From the NCBI GenBank assembly GCA_022496805.1, contig CM040090.1, positions 19,586,001-19,650,000 of the forward strand: a DNA stretch of 64,000 nucleotides, read 5' to 3'. The number at the start of each line of letters is the position of its first letter. Position 1 is the stretch's first letter. This DNA comes from Pohlia nutans (lineage: Eukaryota > Streptophyta > Bryopsida > Bryales > Mniaceae). This document shows positions 9,921 through 22,279 of this stretch, piece after piece. Both the position numbers and the translations under genes were made by a program. The notes under the pieces are model-generated. The model did not search any database. It was not told the origin of the DNA and saw nothing but the letters and a program-made list of their open reading frames with translations.

Positions 9921-10750
9921 GAGATTCTTTCATTGGGATTCCCCTCCTACAGGGAGAGCGAAATTCAGGCAAATTCCCTTCTAGGAATAAGGTAGGATGT
10001 CCTAAAACCACCACCTCCCCCAATTACGATTTGTAGACTTTTCTTGGGGCCGCCACAGTTGAGACCCAAAACTACTAATTTCACTATACAAGTAGACCAA
10101 TGGCACGCCAAGCATTGTGAAGAAATAGTTGGTGGTTTTGGGTATCATTATGAGTGAAAGTTAGCACCGTGGACATGGTGTGAACATGGGGAAACCTAAA
10201 GGTTTGATTTGGGTCACAGGTTACTTTCCACTTGACCACTTTGCGAATTAGATGTTGCAAATTTTTGCAATCCTCATCAAAACCTCTTTTCAAATGCGGT
10301 CATATATTTTTTTGAATATAGCACTGCCAAAATAAGACTAGATTGCTTAAGTTGGTGGTCTTAGGACAATCAACCGTAGAGCTTGAAATGGATCTCAAAT
10401 TTTCTTGGTACCAAATTGTTTATAGAGGATTGAATTTCCCTGATTTTAGGTACCATATCATTCATTTGTTCTCAATTCTCCTATGTATCAAAAGTCTCTC
10501 ATACATTATGAGGGAATTGTTTATTTTGGGATTCTTTCATTGGAATTCCCCTCTTACAAGAAAAGGAGAAATTCAGGCAAATTCCCATGTAGGAATGGAG
10601 CTTAAAATGGATCTCAAATTTTCTTGGTACCAAATTGTTTACAGGGGATTGAATTTCCCTGGTTTTAGGTACCATATCATTCATTTGTTCTCAAATGATT
10701 TCTCCTATGCATCAAAAGTCCCTCATATACTATGAGGGAACTGTCTATTT
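9921..10750. repeat. Imperfect 219-bp tandem duplication with a partial third copy (copy 1)
   Basis: GAGCTT-AAATGGATCTC starts at 10379 and again at 10598. The segments match for about 95 bp (GGTACCAAATTGTTTA, GGTACCATATCATTCATT) and again at CTATG-ATCAAAAGT and TATGAGGGAA. A third piece at 9921-9985 (GATTCTTTCATTGGGATTCC ... ATTCAGGCAAATTCCC) matches 10528-10586. The plus-strand frame 10343-10735 runs through both copies but needs a TTG start and shows its own internal repeat, so it is not a gene. This looks like mobile-element debris. I see nothing recognisable in 9991-10378 or in 10751-11034. Confidence 0.75.
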
Positions 10751-11034
10751 TTTCCCAGATGGCCACATTCTCTCACAAGTGTAATTGAAAGAGGGAAATC
10801 ACTAGGAAAACCAAGCTATTTCCCATACATTCAAGACACCCACAGAATCTCCTTAAGTTGCTAAGTTGTACCATCACAAATATTGGTGATACGGTAAACT
10901 AGAGGTGATACGACGTCTATTGCGTGGTCTTCTTTCTCTTTCAAGTTTAACCCATAAAGGACATATGCTTTCCTGATTCTACACACATTTTCAACTCCAT
11001 TTGAAACATGATTCTCTTTCTAATTAACTTTGGT

Positions 11035-12690
11035 ACTAAGCCCATCGGGCTTGCTAAGTCGTTTAAAGGTTACATACAGGTTATCAACCGTCGCTGGTCG
11101 ATTCAAATTTTGTTGCTTTGACAAACCAATATGTCAATACAATCTTTCTATTATTATTTATAGTTTTCTCAAATTTGGATGAAGGTGTAAGCATAACTTT
11201 AGAAAAAATAAATTCTATGAATTGAAAATTTCATTTCACATAGCTGAATAGAAATCAACGAAATTGGATAGAAACTCATATTCGATTTATGTATGGTCAA
11301 AGTCTTTTTGGCTTTTGATAAAATGCACCTTTTCAAGTCTATATCTCAATCAATATTCACCATTTTCACAACTAAAAATTTCATTGGATGAATATTTTGA
11401 TTTGCCTTAAGGTTTTAGTTTGAATGATTGAATTATTATGAAAATTTGAAGTAGTGAATTGAATTTCAAACACACAATTTGCTATATACGCATTTGGCCG
11501 TACAATCATGCACTTGGTGTCCAAGCACATAAAGTTTTTTGTCTAATCATTTTTCTTAAAACCGACGATAATTGTCTTCCTTCAATCCCTTTCATTGTAA
11601 ACAAACAATTATTTTAGTTACTTTTTATTCTTCTTTTTCTCTGTTCTTTTATCTTTTTATCATCTATTCTTTTTTATCTTAATTTCTTTCTTGTCTTCTT
11701 TCTTCTCTTTCTATTGTCTTTCTTCTTGTCTTCCTTTTTGTCTTTCTTTTTGTCTTTTTTTCTTCTACAATTTCTTCAACTGTGGCTGCTAAATTCTAAA
11801 CAGTGGGTGCAAAGCAAACAAAGAAAAAAAACGATTTTTACCGTGGAATCCTAAATGGTAGCCGCCACAAAAAAAAACAAAAAACAAACAAAAACAAACA
11901 CACATTATTCTTGAAAATTTTCTATTTTTAGCCGTTGGTGCGTGGCCGCGCACCCAAAGAACCTATTAACTCCCTCATCTCCATCTCCATCTCCCTCTCT
12001 CTCTCCCTCTTCCTTTTTTTTCCTTCTCAAACGGCCATAATGTAGAATTCGCAGCAGGTTACAACCAAATAAAGCTTTTCTTTTTCTTTTTTTTATTTTT
12101 ATTTTTTTTGGTGTTTTCCGTTTTGGATTTAGCAGCACCCACAAGGCCACAATCAAATAAAGTATCAAATTTTTTTATTTTATTTTTTTTATTTTTCATT
12201 TTTCATTTTTTTTGCTTTACTCCTCCCGGTTTAGGCCTTTAGGATTCAGTAGCCAAAGCTGAAAAAAAAAAAAGTAGAAGAGAAAAAAAAGACAAGAAAA
12301 AATAAAATAGGAAGACAAGAAAGAAATCAATATTAAAAAAGATAAAAAAGATAAAAGAAAGATAAAAGAAAAGATAAAGAGAAGAATATAAAAAAACTAA
12401 AAGAATTGTTTGTTTACAATGTAAGTGATTGTAGAAAGATAACATCGACGTATTTTAGAGAAATTTTTAACCAATTATTTTTAAAATCAAATATGCTTAT
12501 GAAATGAGCGCACTTGGCCAAGTGCATAAATAGCAAATTGCATATTAAAATTTTTGAAACACTAAAATAATTACAATTCAAAAATATTTATTTTACAAAA
12601 TTTGGGTTGGTGCAACTAACCATTTTCTCTAGCGAAACTTTTGACAACTGTACCGGCCTATTGGGCTATGTACTTTGCAAAAACAGACGT
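11035..12690. mobile_element. Diverged foldback element with pyrimidine/purine arms (copy 1)
   Basis: The T/C-rich tract at 11600-11800 and the A/G-rich tract at 12236-12420 are reverse complements with gaps. Matching anchors are CATTGTAAACAAACAATT at 11596 against the complement of 12403-12420, TTTCTTTCTTGTCTTC, and CTTCTAC...GGCT-CT-AAT-CTAAA at 11763-11800. Weaker pairing continues outward (CAATTTGCTAT at 11476 against 12530-12541; AGCCCAT-GGGC near 11039 against about 12655). The loop (about 11801-12231) has (C/T)CTC and poly-T runs plus extra copies of the GGCTGCTAAATTCTAAA motif in both orientations. There is no transposase. It resembles an old foldback/MITE element, but sharp ends and a target duplication are not visible. 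Confidence 0.6.
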
Positions 12691-15600
12691 AAGCGCTCAT
12701 GTTTCTCATAGACATGTTCATCCAAATCAATTTAACAAATTAAGTACCAAAATATTTCAATAAATAATGTTGATTGTTCAACACTAGACAAGAGAAAAAA
12801 AAATTCAATGTCATTGGACTTTTAGCTTTGAATAAGTGAAATTTTGACTTGATTGATTGAGATTGCACACTTGAGAGAACAACGTTCATCTTCAATCATC
12901 CACGAAGATATGTGAGGTCACTAAAACTCAATTGAGTACTTTAAATTTCTATAATGATTCAACCTTTCAAACTACAACCTAATAATGAGAGACCACTAAG
13001 CTCCTCCATTCGTTATAACTATTTAGAGTAAACAAATAAGAATATGTTAATTAAAGCAAAACACATAGTATCTTGTTCAAACATAACTTCTCTTTTAGGA
13101 TAACTCTAATTAAGTTCAAAGTGTTTGATTTGATAGTTATGATTATTTAATACTTGAGTGATCTTGTTTCTATTAACCAAAAAAACCCGAATACATCAAT
13201 TTAAGTCCTCATTATTTCACCAAGACACTTTGCCTCCGTTCCCCTTGATTCCCAAAAGCAACTCTAGGCTATGGCGTGCACAAGCTCAAAGTCTTTTCCA
13301 AAACATAAAAGGCCATATTCATAATATTGATACTCTTCGCAAATTTTGTAGGAATGCTAGTTATTCAAAAATTCATCTTGAAAATAGTAAATGAAATCAA
13401 AAAATAATAATGCTCAAATAGTGATTCTATAATGAAATCCTAAAAGTTGGTGTTGTTGACTATTTATAAAAAATACTAGTAAAGAGATAAAACGGCTTAT
13501 CTTTTAATCAAGAATAAAAATGAGATTGCGAAAAGTCTCAATATAACGAATATGTCCTTATAACATATTACATGCAGGGAGTGAGGTTGCTCCTCTGCTT
13601 GGTCATCATTCTCTACTATAGTTAATTATATTTTCGATCAATCAAGTGCCTCAAGCAAAACATGCAAGATGGCACTTCCTTGACACTCACTAAGACACTG
13701 TTGTTTCATGCCTCTAATCATCTTGTTCTTATGTTTTTGCATGAATGCATTACTGTTGTTTGAACATCAATGCATGCGTTGTTGGGCGCTACCCGACTAT
13801 GGCATACCCCGCGCATGCTCAATGTACGGTCAAGGAACATCCTTGAGATTCACCAAGAGCATACAAGCCAATATCCAACGTAGTGGGGAAAGTAAATTAG
13901 ACGTTCAGAGTAAAAATATATCATTGAAGCTCTATGTTTCATTGAAATCCTTGGTAATCTTGTCACTCCGTTTCTGTGAATTCCTTGGAAATCTTGTCAC
14001 TAAGTTTGTCTGCAATGTTAAAACACACATTTTGTTAAAATTGAACCATTTCGTTAAAACTAAACTACCAGATTGGAAAAGTGATCGGGAGTGCTACCCT
14101 TTGTAATAGAGATAGGTCCCCAATTTTTCTACAACACTCTTATTCCACTTTTAACGAAATGTGTTTCAATTTTCATTCAATTTTGACTTTCCATAGTCAA
14201 ATTCGCTATCCACTAAAAAATTGGATTATTTGAAGTTATTTTATAGTTATAATTTTTTTTTTATAATCTTATTGAAACAATTAAACTTGAAAAGTCACAA
14301 TAAAAGATATGTTGTGGAATTTTCAAAGATTATTATGGTCAATTTGAACAAGTATAAATGGCTTGTAATCAATGAGTCGTTAATCATTAATGACTCATTA
14401 ACATGACCGTAGAAAATATCATGTGAATTTAAAAATATCAACAACATTCTGATGAACTTTAATCAATAATCACTATATCAACAAATGGCATCTAATCTCA
14501 ACGCAATTGAGAGTGTCTCACAATCCCCAAAGATTTCCTTTACCGTGGTCCAAGTATGCTTGAAAAATATTGGAGGAGTTGAGGCAAATTCTTAAATGCC
14601 AATGAAATTTAATTTGTGGAAACTTTTTGAGTTGCAAATGTCAATATTTGACTTTCATTATGGAAGCAATGTTCAAAGCAAAGGGTGAACACACATGTTG
14701 GTAGATTAGTCAAGTCACATCATTAAATCACTTTTTTTTTTTTGTAGAAAATGTTGAAACAACAAAGTAGTGGTAGAGCTTGAAGTAATTAAGTGTAATA
14801 AGTGACAATCAATATGACATTGCATTTAATAATTTCAATAGATAATTTTAATTTTATTAGTCTCTAGGAAATTCACAATTATGTTGCAAATGATTAATTT
14901 GACACTTGTAATTCAATCTAAAGAGAGTTTTTCTTAAAGTTACTTTTTTGGATAATTTTGATTTATCAACTTGAAGACAAGTGATTTTTTTTTGGCGATT
15001 ATTTGCCAAATTGCTACGAATAAAAATTTGTGGCGATTGGCCTTAAGAGAATTTCATTGCCTTTTCAACCTAAAACGCCATCTGTGTTCAACGTTTGTGT
15101 GCCAAGTGGCTTTGAATAAAGGGTACGTGACCTTTAGCATCGCCAGACCCATTCAAATAATAATAAAATAAGTCAACCCATTCAATGAAAATGGGTAAAA
15201 CGTACGTGACCTTTGGCATTGCTGACGAAAAGTAATAATTTAAATAGTCATGTCAAACATTGAAATCTCAATGAAGTAACTATATAAGTGTTTGGCTCAA
15301 AACCAAAAAAAATCACTGCTTGAAAATAGAAGTGAGACTATGAAGTGCAAAGCGCTTGATTTGATAGTTATGATTTACTTTTTTTTTAATGCTTGATCAA
15401 TCTCGTTTCTATTGAGCAAATTAAAGCCAATATATCAATTTGGGTTCTAGGAAATGTCTTTTAAAAGATTCGCTGAGAGAGTGGGAGTGGACTTCAATGC
15501 AAGTGGCAGGTACCCAAGAAGAAAACAACACTAAAGTCCTATGTTTCATTGAAACCCTTGGCAATCTTGTCACTAATTTTATTTGAAGTCCTAAGATATT

Positions 15601-15988
15601 GTTTCATGACTTGTTTATGACATACCATGCGAGTGAATTGTATGAGACAAAAAACGGTGGCAAATTGAGGAAAGAGTTGAGTGACTTGTGAATAGTTATA
15701 GATTATTTAGTCACTAAAAGAGTGAGAATTTTGTTGCACAGATATGTTAAAAAGTGGCGGATTTAATAATTTTGATTTGAATTCAAAAAAACAATTATGT
15801 TCAAAGTGATTGATTTGATAGTTATGATTTAATCACAAGAAGAGTGAGAATCTTACTCAAAGTGATTGATATGACAATTTCAAGTAGAAAATTATATTCA
15901 ATGTTTGTTTGTCTCACCTTGTCACCTTCAATGTGTTCTTTAATACATCAAACATAGTCATATTCCTTCATGAAGCAATAATGTTGTA
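12691..15988. other. AT-rich spacer with dispersed direct repeats (copy 1)
   Basis: No convincing gene. Two repeat families recur. The first, CAAAG-G-TTGATTTGATAGTTATGATT, is at 13116, 15346 and 15801, with a degenerate copy near 15858; the first two continue through CTCGTTTCTATTGA-type sequence. The second, CTATGTTTCATTGAAA-CCTTGG-AATCTTGTCACT, is at 13931 and 15537, with a shortened copy at 13982. The segment 14228-14410 repeats 1716-1905. An ATG frame of 132 codons lies at 13708-14106 with a hydrophobic start, but it contains copies of the second family and I do not recognise it. ACACATGTTGGTAGATT at 14693 matches the arm of the TA-flanked MITE. Confidence 0.55.
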
Positions 15989-17318
15989 CAGTGGGGTCCA
16001 AGGTAGAATGGCGTTTTTGGTTTCGCAGTGGAAAAAAATTCAAGTCTGCCCACTTTGAAAGGCTCTAGAGAGATCAAAAATTGGTATTTTACCTTGAAAT
16101 TTTTATCATGAACCTAAAATCAAGTTGTTAGTATGCTTACTATATTTCAAAGCCAAATAATTCACCAAAAAAACGTTATTCAAAATCTACCAACATTGGT
16201 AGTTATTCACTGCTGCCAACTTTGATAGCCTTCCAAAGATTGAATTATTATTTTTTTGCCATGAAATTCTTGGAACAAAAACCTCTTTATGTTAACAACA
16301 TATGATAGAAATCTCAAGACCAAAAGATTAATGAAATAAAAGATATTAACAATCTACCAACATGTGTAGTTGTGGGAAACAATGGGGGAAACCATTTCAT
16401 TGCTACCAACTTTGAGTACTACCAACTTTGAAAGCCTCCCGAGAGCTCAAAAATTGGTATTTTACCACAAAAGTTTTACCAAAGAATTATCTTTAAGCTA
16501 ATTATATGTATGCCAAATTTCAAGGCCAAAAGATTCACCAAAAAAACGTTATCATTAGGAGAAATCTGTAGTCACAAAGGGGCCTTGGCCTCTGGCACGT
16601 GCTGAAAAATTTAGGCCAAACCGTGCACTTTACAAGAGGGCATTAATGGTGCAACCGTGGCTGCCAGCAGCGCAGCTCCGTGGGTCGCGCCAATTGACGC
16701 TGCCGACACTGCCGACACTGCCAGCACTGCGGCTTCCGACGCTGTCAGCGGGCAGCGACTGCACCAATGGGTTTACATAGAAAATGGTGCTTGGGCAGCC
16801 GGTTCACCTAACACGGGCAAGCTTAGAGGGCCCCTTTGGGACCCCATTTTTCTCCTAATGTCATAATCTACCAACATAGTAGTCAAAGTTGGTAGCAATG
16901 AAATGGTTTCCCACATTGTTTCCCACAACTACACATGTTGGTAGATTGGGAATATCTTTTTTTTCACTAATCTTTTAGACTTGAGATTCTTACCATATAT
17001 TACTAACAAAAATTGGTTTCTACCAAAAAGAAATCAAAGTAAGGATTTTTTTTTCAATTCTCGGGAGGCTGTTGAAGTTGGTAGGAGTGAAACTTTTTCC
17101 ACAGCTTCCTATATTGGTAGATTTTGAATAACTTTTTTTTGGTGAATTATTTGGCTTTGAAATATGGTAGGCATATTAACAACTTGATTTTAGGTTCATG
17201 GTAAAAATTTCAAGGTAAAATACCAATTTTTGATCTCTCTAGAGCCTTTCACAGTGGGCAGACTTGAATTTTTTTCCACTGTGAAACCAAAAACGCCATT
17301 CTACCTTGGACCCCATTG
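15989..17318. mobile_element. TA-flanked foldback MITE, complete (copies 1/2 junction)
   Basis: This is a complete element of 1330 bp. The left end CAGTGGGGTCCAAGG starts at 15989 and the right end CCTTGGACCCCATTG stops at 17318. TA lies on both sides (15987-15988 and 17319-17320). The terminal repeats match except for one base in the first few, and they continue inward for several hundred bases with small gaps. The core at about 16590-16820 is strikingly GC-rich against AT-rich arms. It contains an ATG reading frame of 44 codons (16646-16780, Leu/Pro/Thr-rich) that I do not consider a gene. Confidence 0.78.
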
Positions 17319-18478
17319 TACAATGCCCTATCACTTCCAGCCAAAATATTGGAACTTATTAAAAAACAGTCATTTTTAAAAAATTCTTCGTGATCACCAA
17401 TTTTTTAAATTTCTTCATGAAACTTTAACTCCTAAACGTCTCAACATTCACAAACTGGATCATGAATAAATTCAAAGTCTTAAAACTTTCACATACAATT
17501 TTGGATGACTTTCATCCAAGTCTCCTTTGTAATCCTATCAAATTTTCTACCACTTAAAGTAAATCTCTTGTGATAGGGAGATGTTGGTAATATTAGAGAT
17601 GCCTCCAAATGCAAGTATGTCAAATTTGTTGAGTAGATTTTATGCTTGCAATGGTTCTCTCATGTACACCTCATGTTTATATGAGCCATGCTAATATCTA
17701 TTTTTCAAGCTAGCATTTACTTGTGTTTAAAGGGCCGGGACATTTAGGGGTTAAACCCACTACTACTATATAATACTGCAATATAAAAAGTCATAGTTTG
17801 GAGTTGCAAGCTTGGGTTTTTAGTTTTTTTCTTTTGCACTAGAGAGTTTGATCAAATATCTCCAAACTTCAAGAATATCAAATTTAGGTCTTGGTTCATT
17901 CTTTTTTTAAATTCCAAATATCGAGCATTTTATTGCATTTTTAAACCTTGTGGATCAAAACCAAATTTTCATTCTAGAACATACCAAAACCTATGAAGTT
18001 GTTTTTTTTGTTTTTGAATTCTTTTTGCACAATATGGTTTTTTCATTGTATGGTTATAATGATTTTTATTCCCATTTAAACTTCAAAAATCACAAAAAAG
18101 ATATACAATGGAATTTTCAAAAATGGCCATGGTCAACTTGAACAAGTACAAATGCCTTGTAATCAATTAGTCATCAACCATTAATGACCCATTAACACCA
18201 CCATATCAAATATCAACACCCATTTCGTTAAAAGTGCACATGCCCCTCTAAAATTGCACATTGTGAATTTTTGATAAGACAATATATGAGTGAAAATAGC
18301 ATAAATACGCTATGGAAATACATGCCAAAAATAATGTAATTTTTGAATAAGCCATTGCCAAGTTTTTTGTACAGAGAACACATTAGGGTTCATTATACAA
18401 AAATTGACCTCCACGCAATTATTTAAGTTTTTTCAAATTATGTCTTTGGAGTTTCTAAAATTTAGGTTTATGTTTTTG
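17319..18478. other. AT-rich spacer (copy 2)
   Basis: Counterpart of 1021-2180. A T/A run near 17905 differs by one base from copy 1, and this closes the frame that looks open there. I see no gene. Confidence 0.6.
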
Positions 18479-19574
18479 GATTAGACATACGCCTGACCCT
18501 CCTTAACTCCTTTGCTTTAAATTAATTTTAAAACATTAGTGATGCAAGGTTAAACATATGCTAATCCTTCCCCCTATCCAATTGCTTGCAATTATTATGT
18601 AAAACACTAAGTAATGGGTGTTAACCATACGCATAATCCCCTATCACTATAATTATTTGATACCATACCAAGTGAAGAAGTGTTAGATGTATGTTTAACC
18701 CATCTCGCTTTTATTGGTTTTTAAAACTCCAAGTGATAGAGGATCATTAGGTATATGCCTAACTAACCTCCCTCCATTATCACTTGCAATTATTACCTAA
18801 ACTAGCAAGTGGTGGGAATTACACATATGCTCAACCCCCAAAACATTTATAATTTCCAACAAAATAAAATGTCTCAAGATAAGGCATATGCCTAACCACT
18901 CAACACTTACAACTTTTAACAAATTAGAATATTGAAGGGTTAGGAATAAGCCTAATCCCCCAACCTTTAAAAACTTCAACACAATAAGATGTCAAAGGGT
19001 TAGGCATATGCCTATCCCACCAACACTTCCATTATATAGGAGAATAAAATATAGGAGAGTTAAACATACGCTTAATCCCCTATCATTTGAATTACTTGTT
19101 AGAATACTAAGTGATGGGGGTTAAGCATACCCCTAACCCATATCACTTGAATCATAATTGTTAAAATGTTGAGTGATAGGGGTTAGACTTGTGCCTAATT
19201 CCTCTTAATTAATTTAAAAAATTACAAATTATAATAATTGAAAGTAACATGCCATTACTTTCAATTATTAAGTAAAACACCAAGTGATGCCGGTAAGCAT
19301 ATGCCTAACCTCTTATTCTTTTAATTAAGTTTTAAAATAACTAGTGATAAGGGCTTACGCGGATGTTTAGACTCCCCTCCCCCCATTGGCAATTATTTTT
19401 TAAAATATCAAGTGCTCTGAATTAGGCATAGGCTTAACTCCTATCACATCAATTAACTATTAAAATTGCAAGTGATGAGGGGTTAGGCATATGCCTAAAA
19501 CCTCCCATCACTTGTAATTATTATGTAAACTATCAAATGATGAGGGTTGAGCATATGTTTAATCCCCCACTCAT

Positions 19575-19724
19575 ACAAAATCTTGTTTGATGTGACATTT
19601 TTCAATGATTAAATGTCCATTGTGACTTTTCTTCTGTGACTCGAAATTAATTTTGAGTCACTAAAGACAAGTCATAACAAACATTTAATTATTAAAAACA
19701 TGTCATAGGGAACAACATTTCTAC
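19575..19724. mobile_element. Small hairpin MITE in the satellite (copy 2)
   Basis: Same element at the same satellite position; no difference from copy 1 noticed. Confidence 0.65.
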
Positions 19725-19958
19725 TAGTATCTGTATAACTTACAATCATCATGTAATCTTATAAATGATGGGATTAGACATATGCTTAATCCTATCACAT
19801 TAATTATTTTTCAAAATACAAAGTAATGGGAGGTTGTGCATATGTTTAACCCTCTAATAGTTGAAATTTAAAAAAAATTATAGTAGTAAGCGGTTAGACG
19901 TATGCCTAGCCCCCCAACAATTTCATTCTACAAGAAATTTATAATATGGGTCTATGGG

Positions 19959-19962
<4 letters not shown>

Positions 19963-20002
<40 letters not shown>
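19963..20002. repeat. (AT)20 microsatellite (copy 2)
   Basis: The same tract at 40 bp. Confidence 0.97.
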
Positions 20003-20005
<3 letters not shown>

Positions 20006-20250
20006 AACCTCCAAACACTTGGATTTTATAAAGAAATAAAATATTAGAGGGATAGGCATGTACTAAACCTTTAAACACTTACTATTTCAAACAAAATAAA
20101 ATACAAGAGGGTTAGGCATGTGCCTGACCCACTAATACTTTATTATGTAGCAAAATAATACCTAGGAAGGTTAGGTATATGCTTAACCCCTCAACTCTTA
20201 CAATTTCTAAACAAAGTATAATATGGGAGGTTTAGGCACATGCCTTGGGG

Positions 20251-22279
20251 AAGTCGCTATCAAGAATTTAGCTAACTATGAGAGAACAAATATAAGGTGT
20301 CTTTAATTCATTTGAGATAAAAATCATAAATTTATAAAAGTAATATAGGGTGTTCTAAAACCAATATGGGAATATTGTAGAAATACTCCTGAAATATATG
20401 TGGATAGTTAAATTATGTACACTCAATTCCGCACCGAAATGTACCTACACAATTCGACTACCTCTTAAGTAACGACTTTAAATCAGACGCCCTGTTACCT
20501 AATCACCTTCCCACGGGTACGAAATTTGCTCATAACTGACCTATTCAACAAGCACAGTTCTAAGCAAGTGAATGGCACAAACATACAACAACCTTGAATG
20601 AACTCAAACTGGTCCAGTAAACTCAATGGTTCAGCTTACAAGTCATAAAATAACAACTTCACAAAGATACTGTAATCGATCAACCGACTCAGGCGAGGGA
20701 ATGTTGAGTCTTTGGACCGCGATCGATACTCGCTAGGATGAGTGAAGGACGTTGAGGCGATTCGGCGATGCGGCAAAGATCATTCTGGTGTTTGTATATA
20801 TTCTCAAACAACCAGAAATATTTATAAGTTAGTAACTGCTTTGCAGTGCTTACAGGCCGGCTGAAAGAATAATGTCCGGAGACATTTGAAGTTACAAATT
20901 AAGTTGCCGTCTTTTAATTAATTTCGAATGTGCAAGAGGTAAATTAAAGTCGCCTGGTCGTGGCAGGTGATTCCCGATTTGGATTCCACGCACTCGATGC
21001 TGATTGATCCACAATGTACGCACTTTACAAACATGGGTACGCTTACGTACGCCATGCAAACCCTAGACCCTTCTGGACCAATTCTTTGTGCACAAAGAGC
21101 CTTCAATTTCAAAGCTAGCCTGTGTTTGTTTATGCACTACGTAACCGGTAGTGTGCTCTTTGGATGACCCAGAAACGCATATTCCAACTTTGTCAGTACA
21201 TGAACTGCAAGTCAGTGTCGCTTCGTGAAGACTTTAGTTATCTTTCATACATTCCCTCCAAGGCAGCTACTTCTGAGCCAGGGAGGAGGCTGTGGGACTT
21301 CGATCCTCTGCAACTTTTTGACACGGAAAACACCCATTCAGAATCGACTTCATTCCTTCCTTCTATCAACTCCAACCTGATCTAACAGTGAGTGATCCTT
21401 ATCGTCTCCCTGAATGCATGTGAACGTCAATCTCGTATGATCCATTAAATGGCAAATCAGCTCGATCCGGATACCAGACATCGTACTCACAAAAATCACT
21501 GTTGATAAAGAATCGCGGATGGATGTCTCACTCTTCCCGAATCGGCTAACAACAACAAAATTCCCGACGTGCGCAGGAGAATACTTGAATGTTCAATTCA
21601 AATATATCTCTACTTGAACAAGAACGCCATGTATTCGTTATATTGGCCGTTCCCAATTATTTTGTCCGCTCAAATAGTGTGACTTGAGTTCATTTTCTCT
21701 CCTTATCAGATTAGTGTGGGTAAAATATAAACAGGATTGGCCAATTTACTGAATATGGCGTTAAGATGAATTGTTGTCCAGAACATTTTTACAGTTTCAG
21801 CTTACAAGTCATAAAATAACAGATTGTTCTTATTGATGAATGATGATGTTGGAGTTTACAGGACTACAGGTACTACCCTGATGTCAAAAGTTCACACTTT
21901 TAACTGAAAATATGTTATTGCCCGCAAACACTAAGTCACTGAACGTCTAGGTGGTACGGTCTCGCAAACTCACACCATGCATATGTAGAGTAAAGTTCTG
22001 CGTTGCTAGTGCGCACAACACAACTATTTAGGCGCCGAGGTATGTAACTATAGCCTAAGGGATCCTGGCTACACAATTAACTGAATCATACAACAAATAA
22101 TTTATATGATGAGTACGGATCGATGTCGATTAGAAACAAACTGTAAGAATAGCCACATATATGATACGTACGTCAAATACGCTTGAAACGCCAAAGTATG
22201 GTCTCAGCCCGGAGGAGTTGCAAGTGCGTTCCGCAACACCCTGGGAGCAGCCACCATCCTCCTGATCTTAGCCAACTTC
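20251..22279. other. Non-coding part of the gene island (copy 2)
   Basis: Counterpart of 3945-5973. The two touching short frames are at 20967-21167 and 21164-21385, and the 26-bp direct repeat is at 20630-20655 and 21796-21821. Confidence 0.45.

Larger units (their letters stand above)
1..16298. repeat. Tandem unit, copy 1 (about 16.3 kb)
   Basis: Base 1 onward recurs at 16299, 32604 and 48947, so the window is a head-to-tail array. The unit start used here is arbitrary, because the window opens inside a foldback element. Bases private to copy 1 include C at 3066, A at 7345, T at 8623, C at 12225 and C at 14527; copies 2-4 agree with each other at all of these. The AT tract here is the shortest, at 32 bp. 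No terminal repeat or target-site duplication marks the unit ends, so unequal crossing over or another segmental duplication mechanism is more likely than transposition of the whole unit. Confidence 0.97.
18479..20250. repeat. Palindromic satellite (copy 2)
   Basis: Same array as 2181-3944, with T at 18764 and T at 19364 as substitutions against copy 1 and 8 bp more in the AT tract. The order and decay pattern of the monomers are preserved, so the satellite was already degenerate when the 16-kb unit was duplicated. Confidence 0.88.

Noticed and set aside
10084..10293. 69-codon minus-strand frame lost in copy 4
   Set aside because: It begins with TTG, and its loss in copy 4 is only a change in that non-standard start (59248).
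10343..10735. 130-codon plus-strand frame
   Set aside because: It needs a TTG start and its internal repeat is just the 219-bp DNA duplication read in frame.
1..16298. The whole 16.3-kb unit as one transposon
   Set aside because: No transposase, reverse transcriptase, terminal repeat or target duplication lies at the unit joins; the inverted repeats belong to smaller internal elements.
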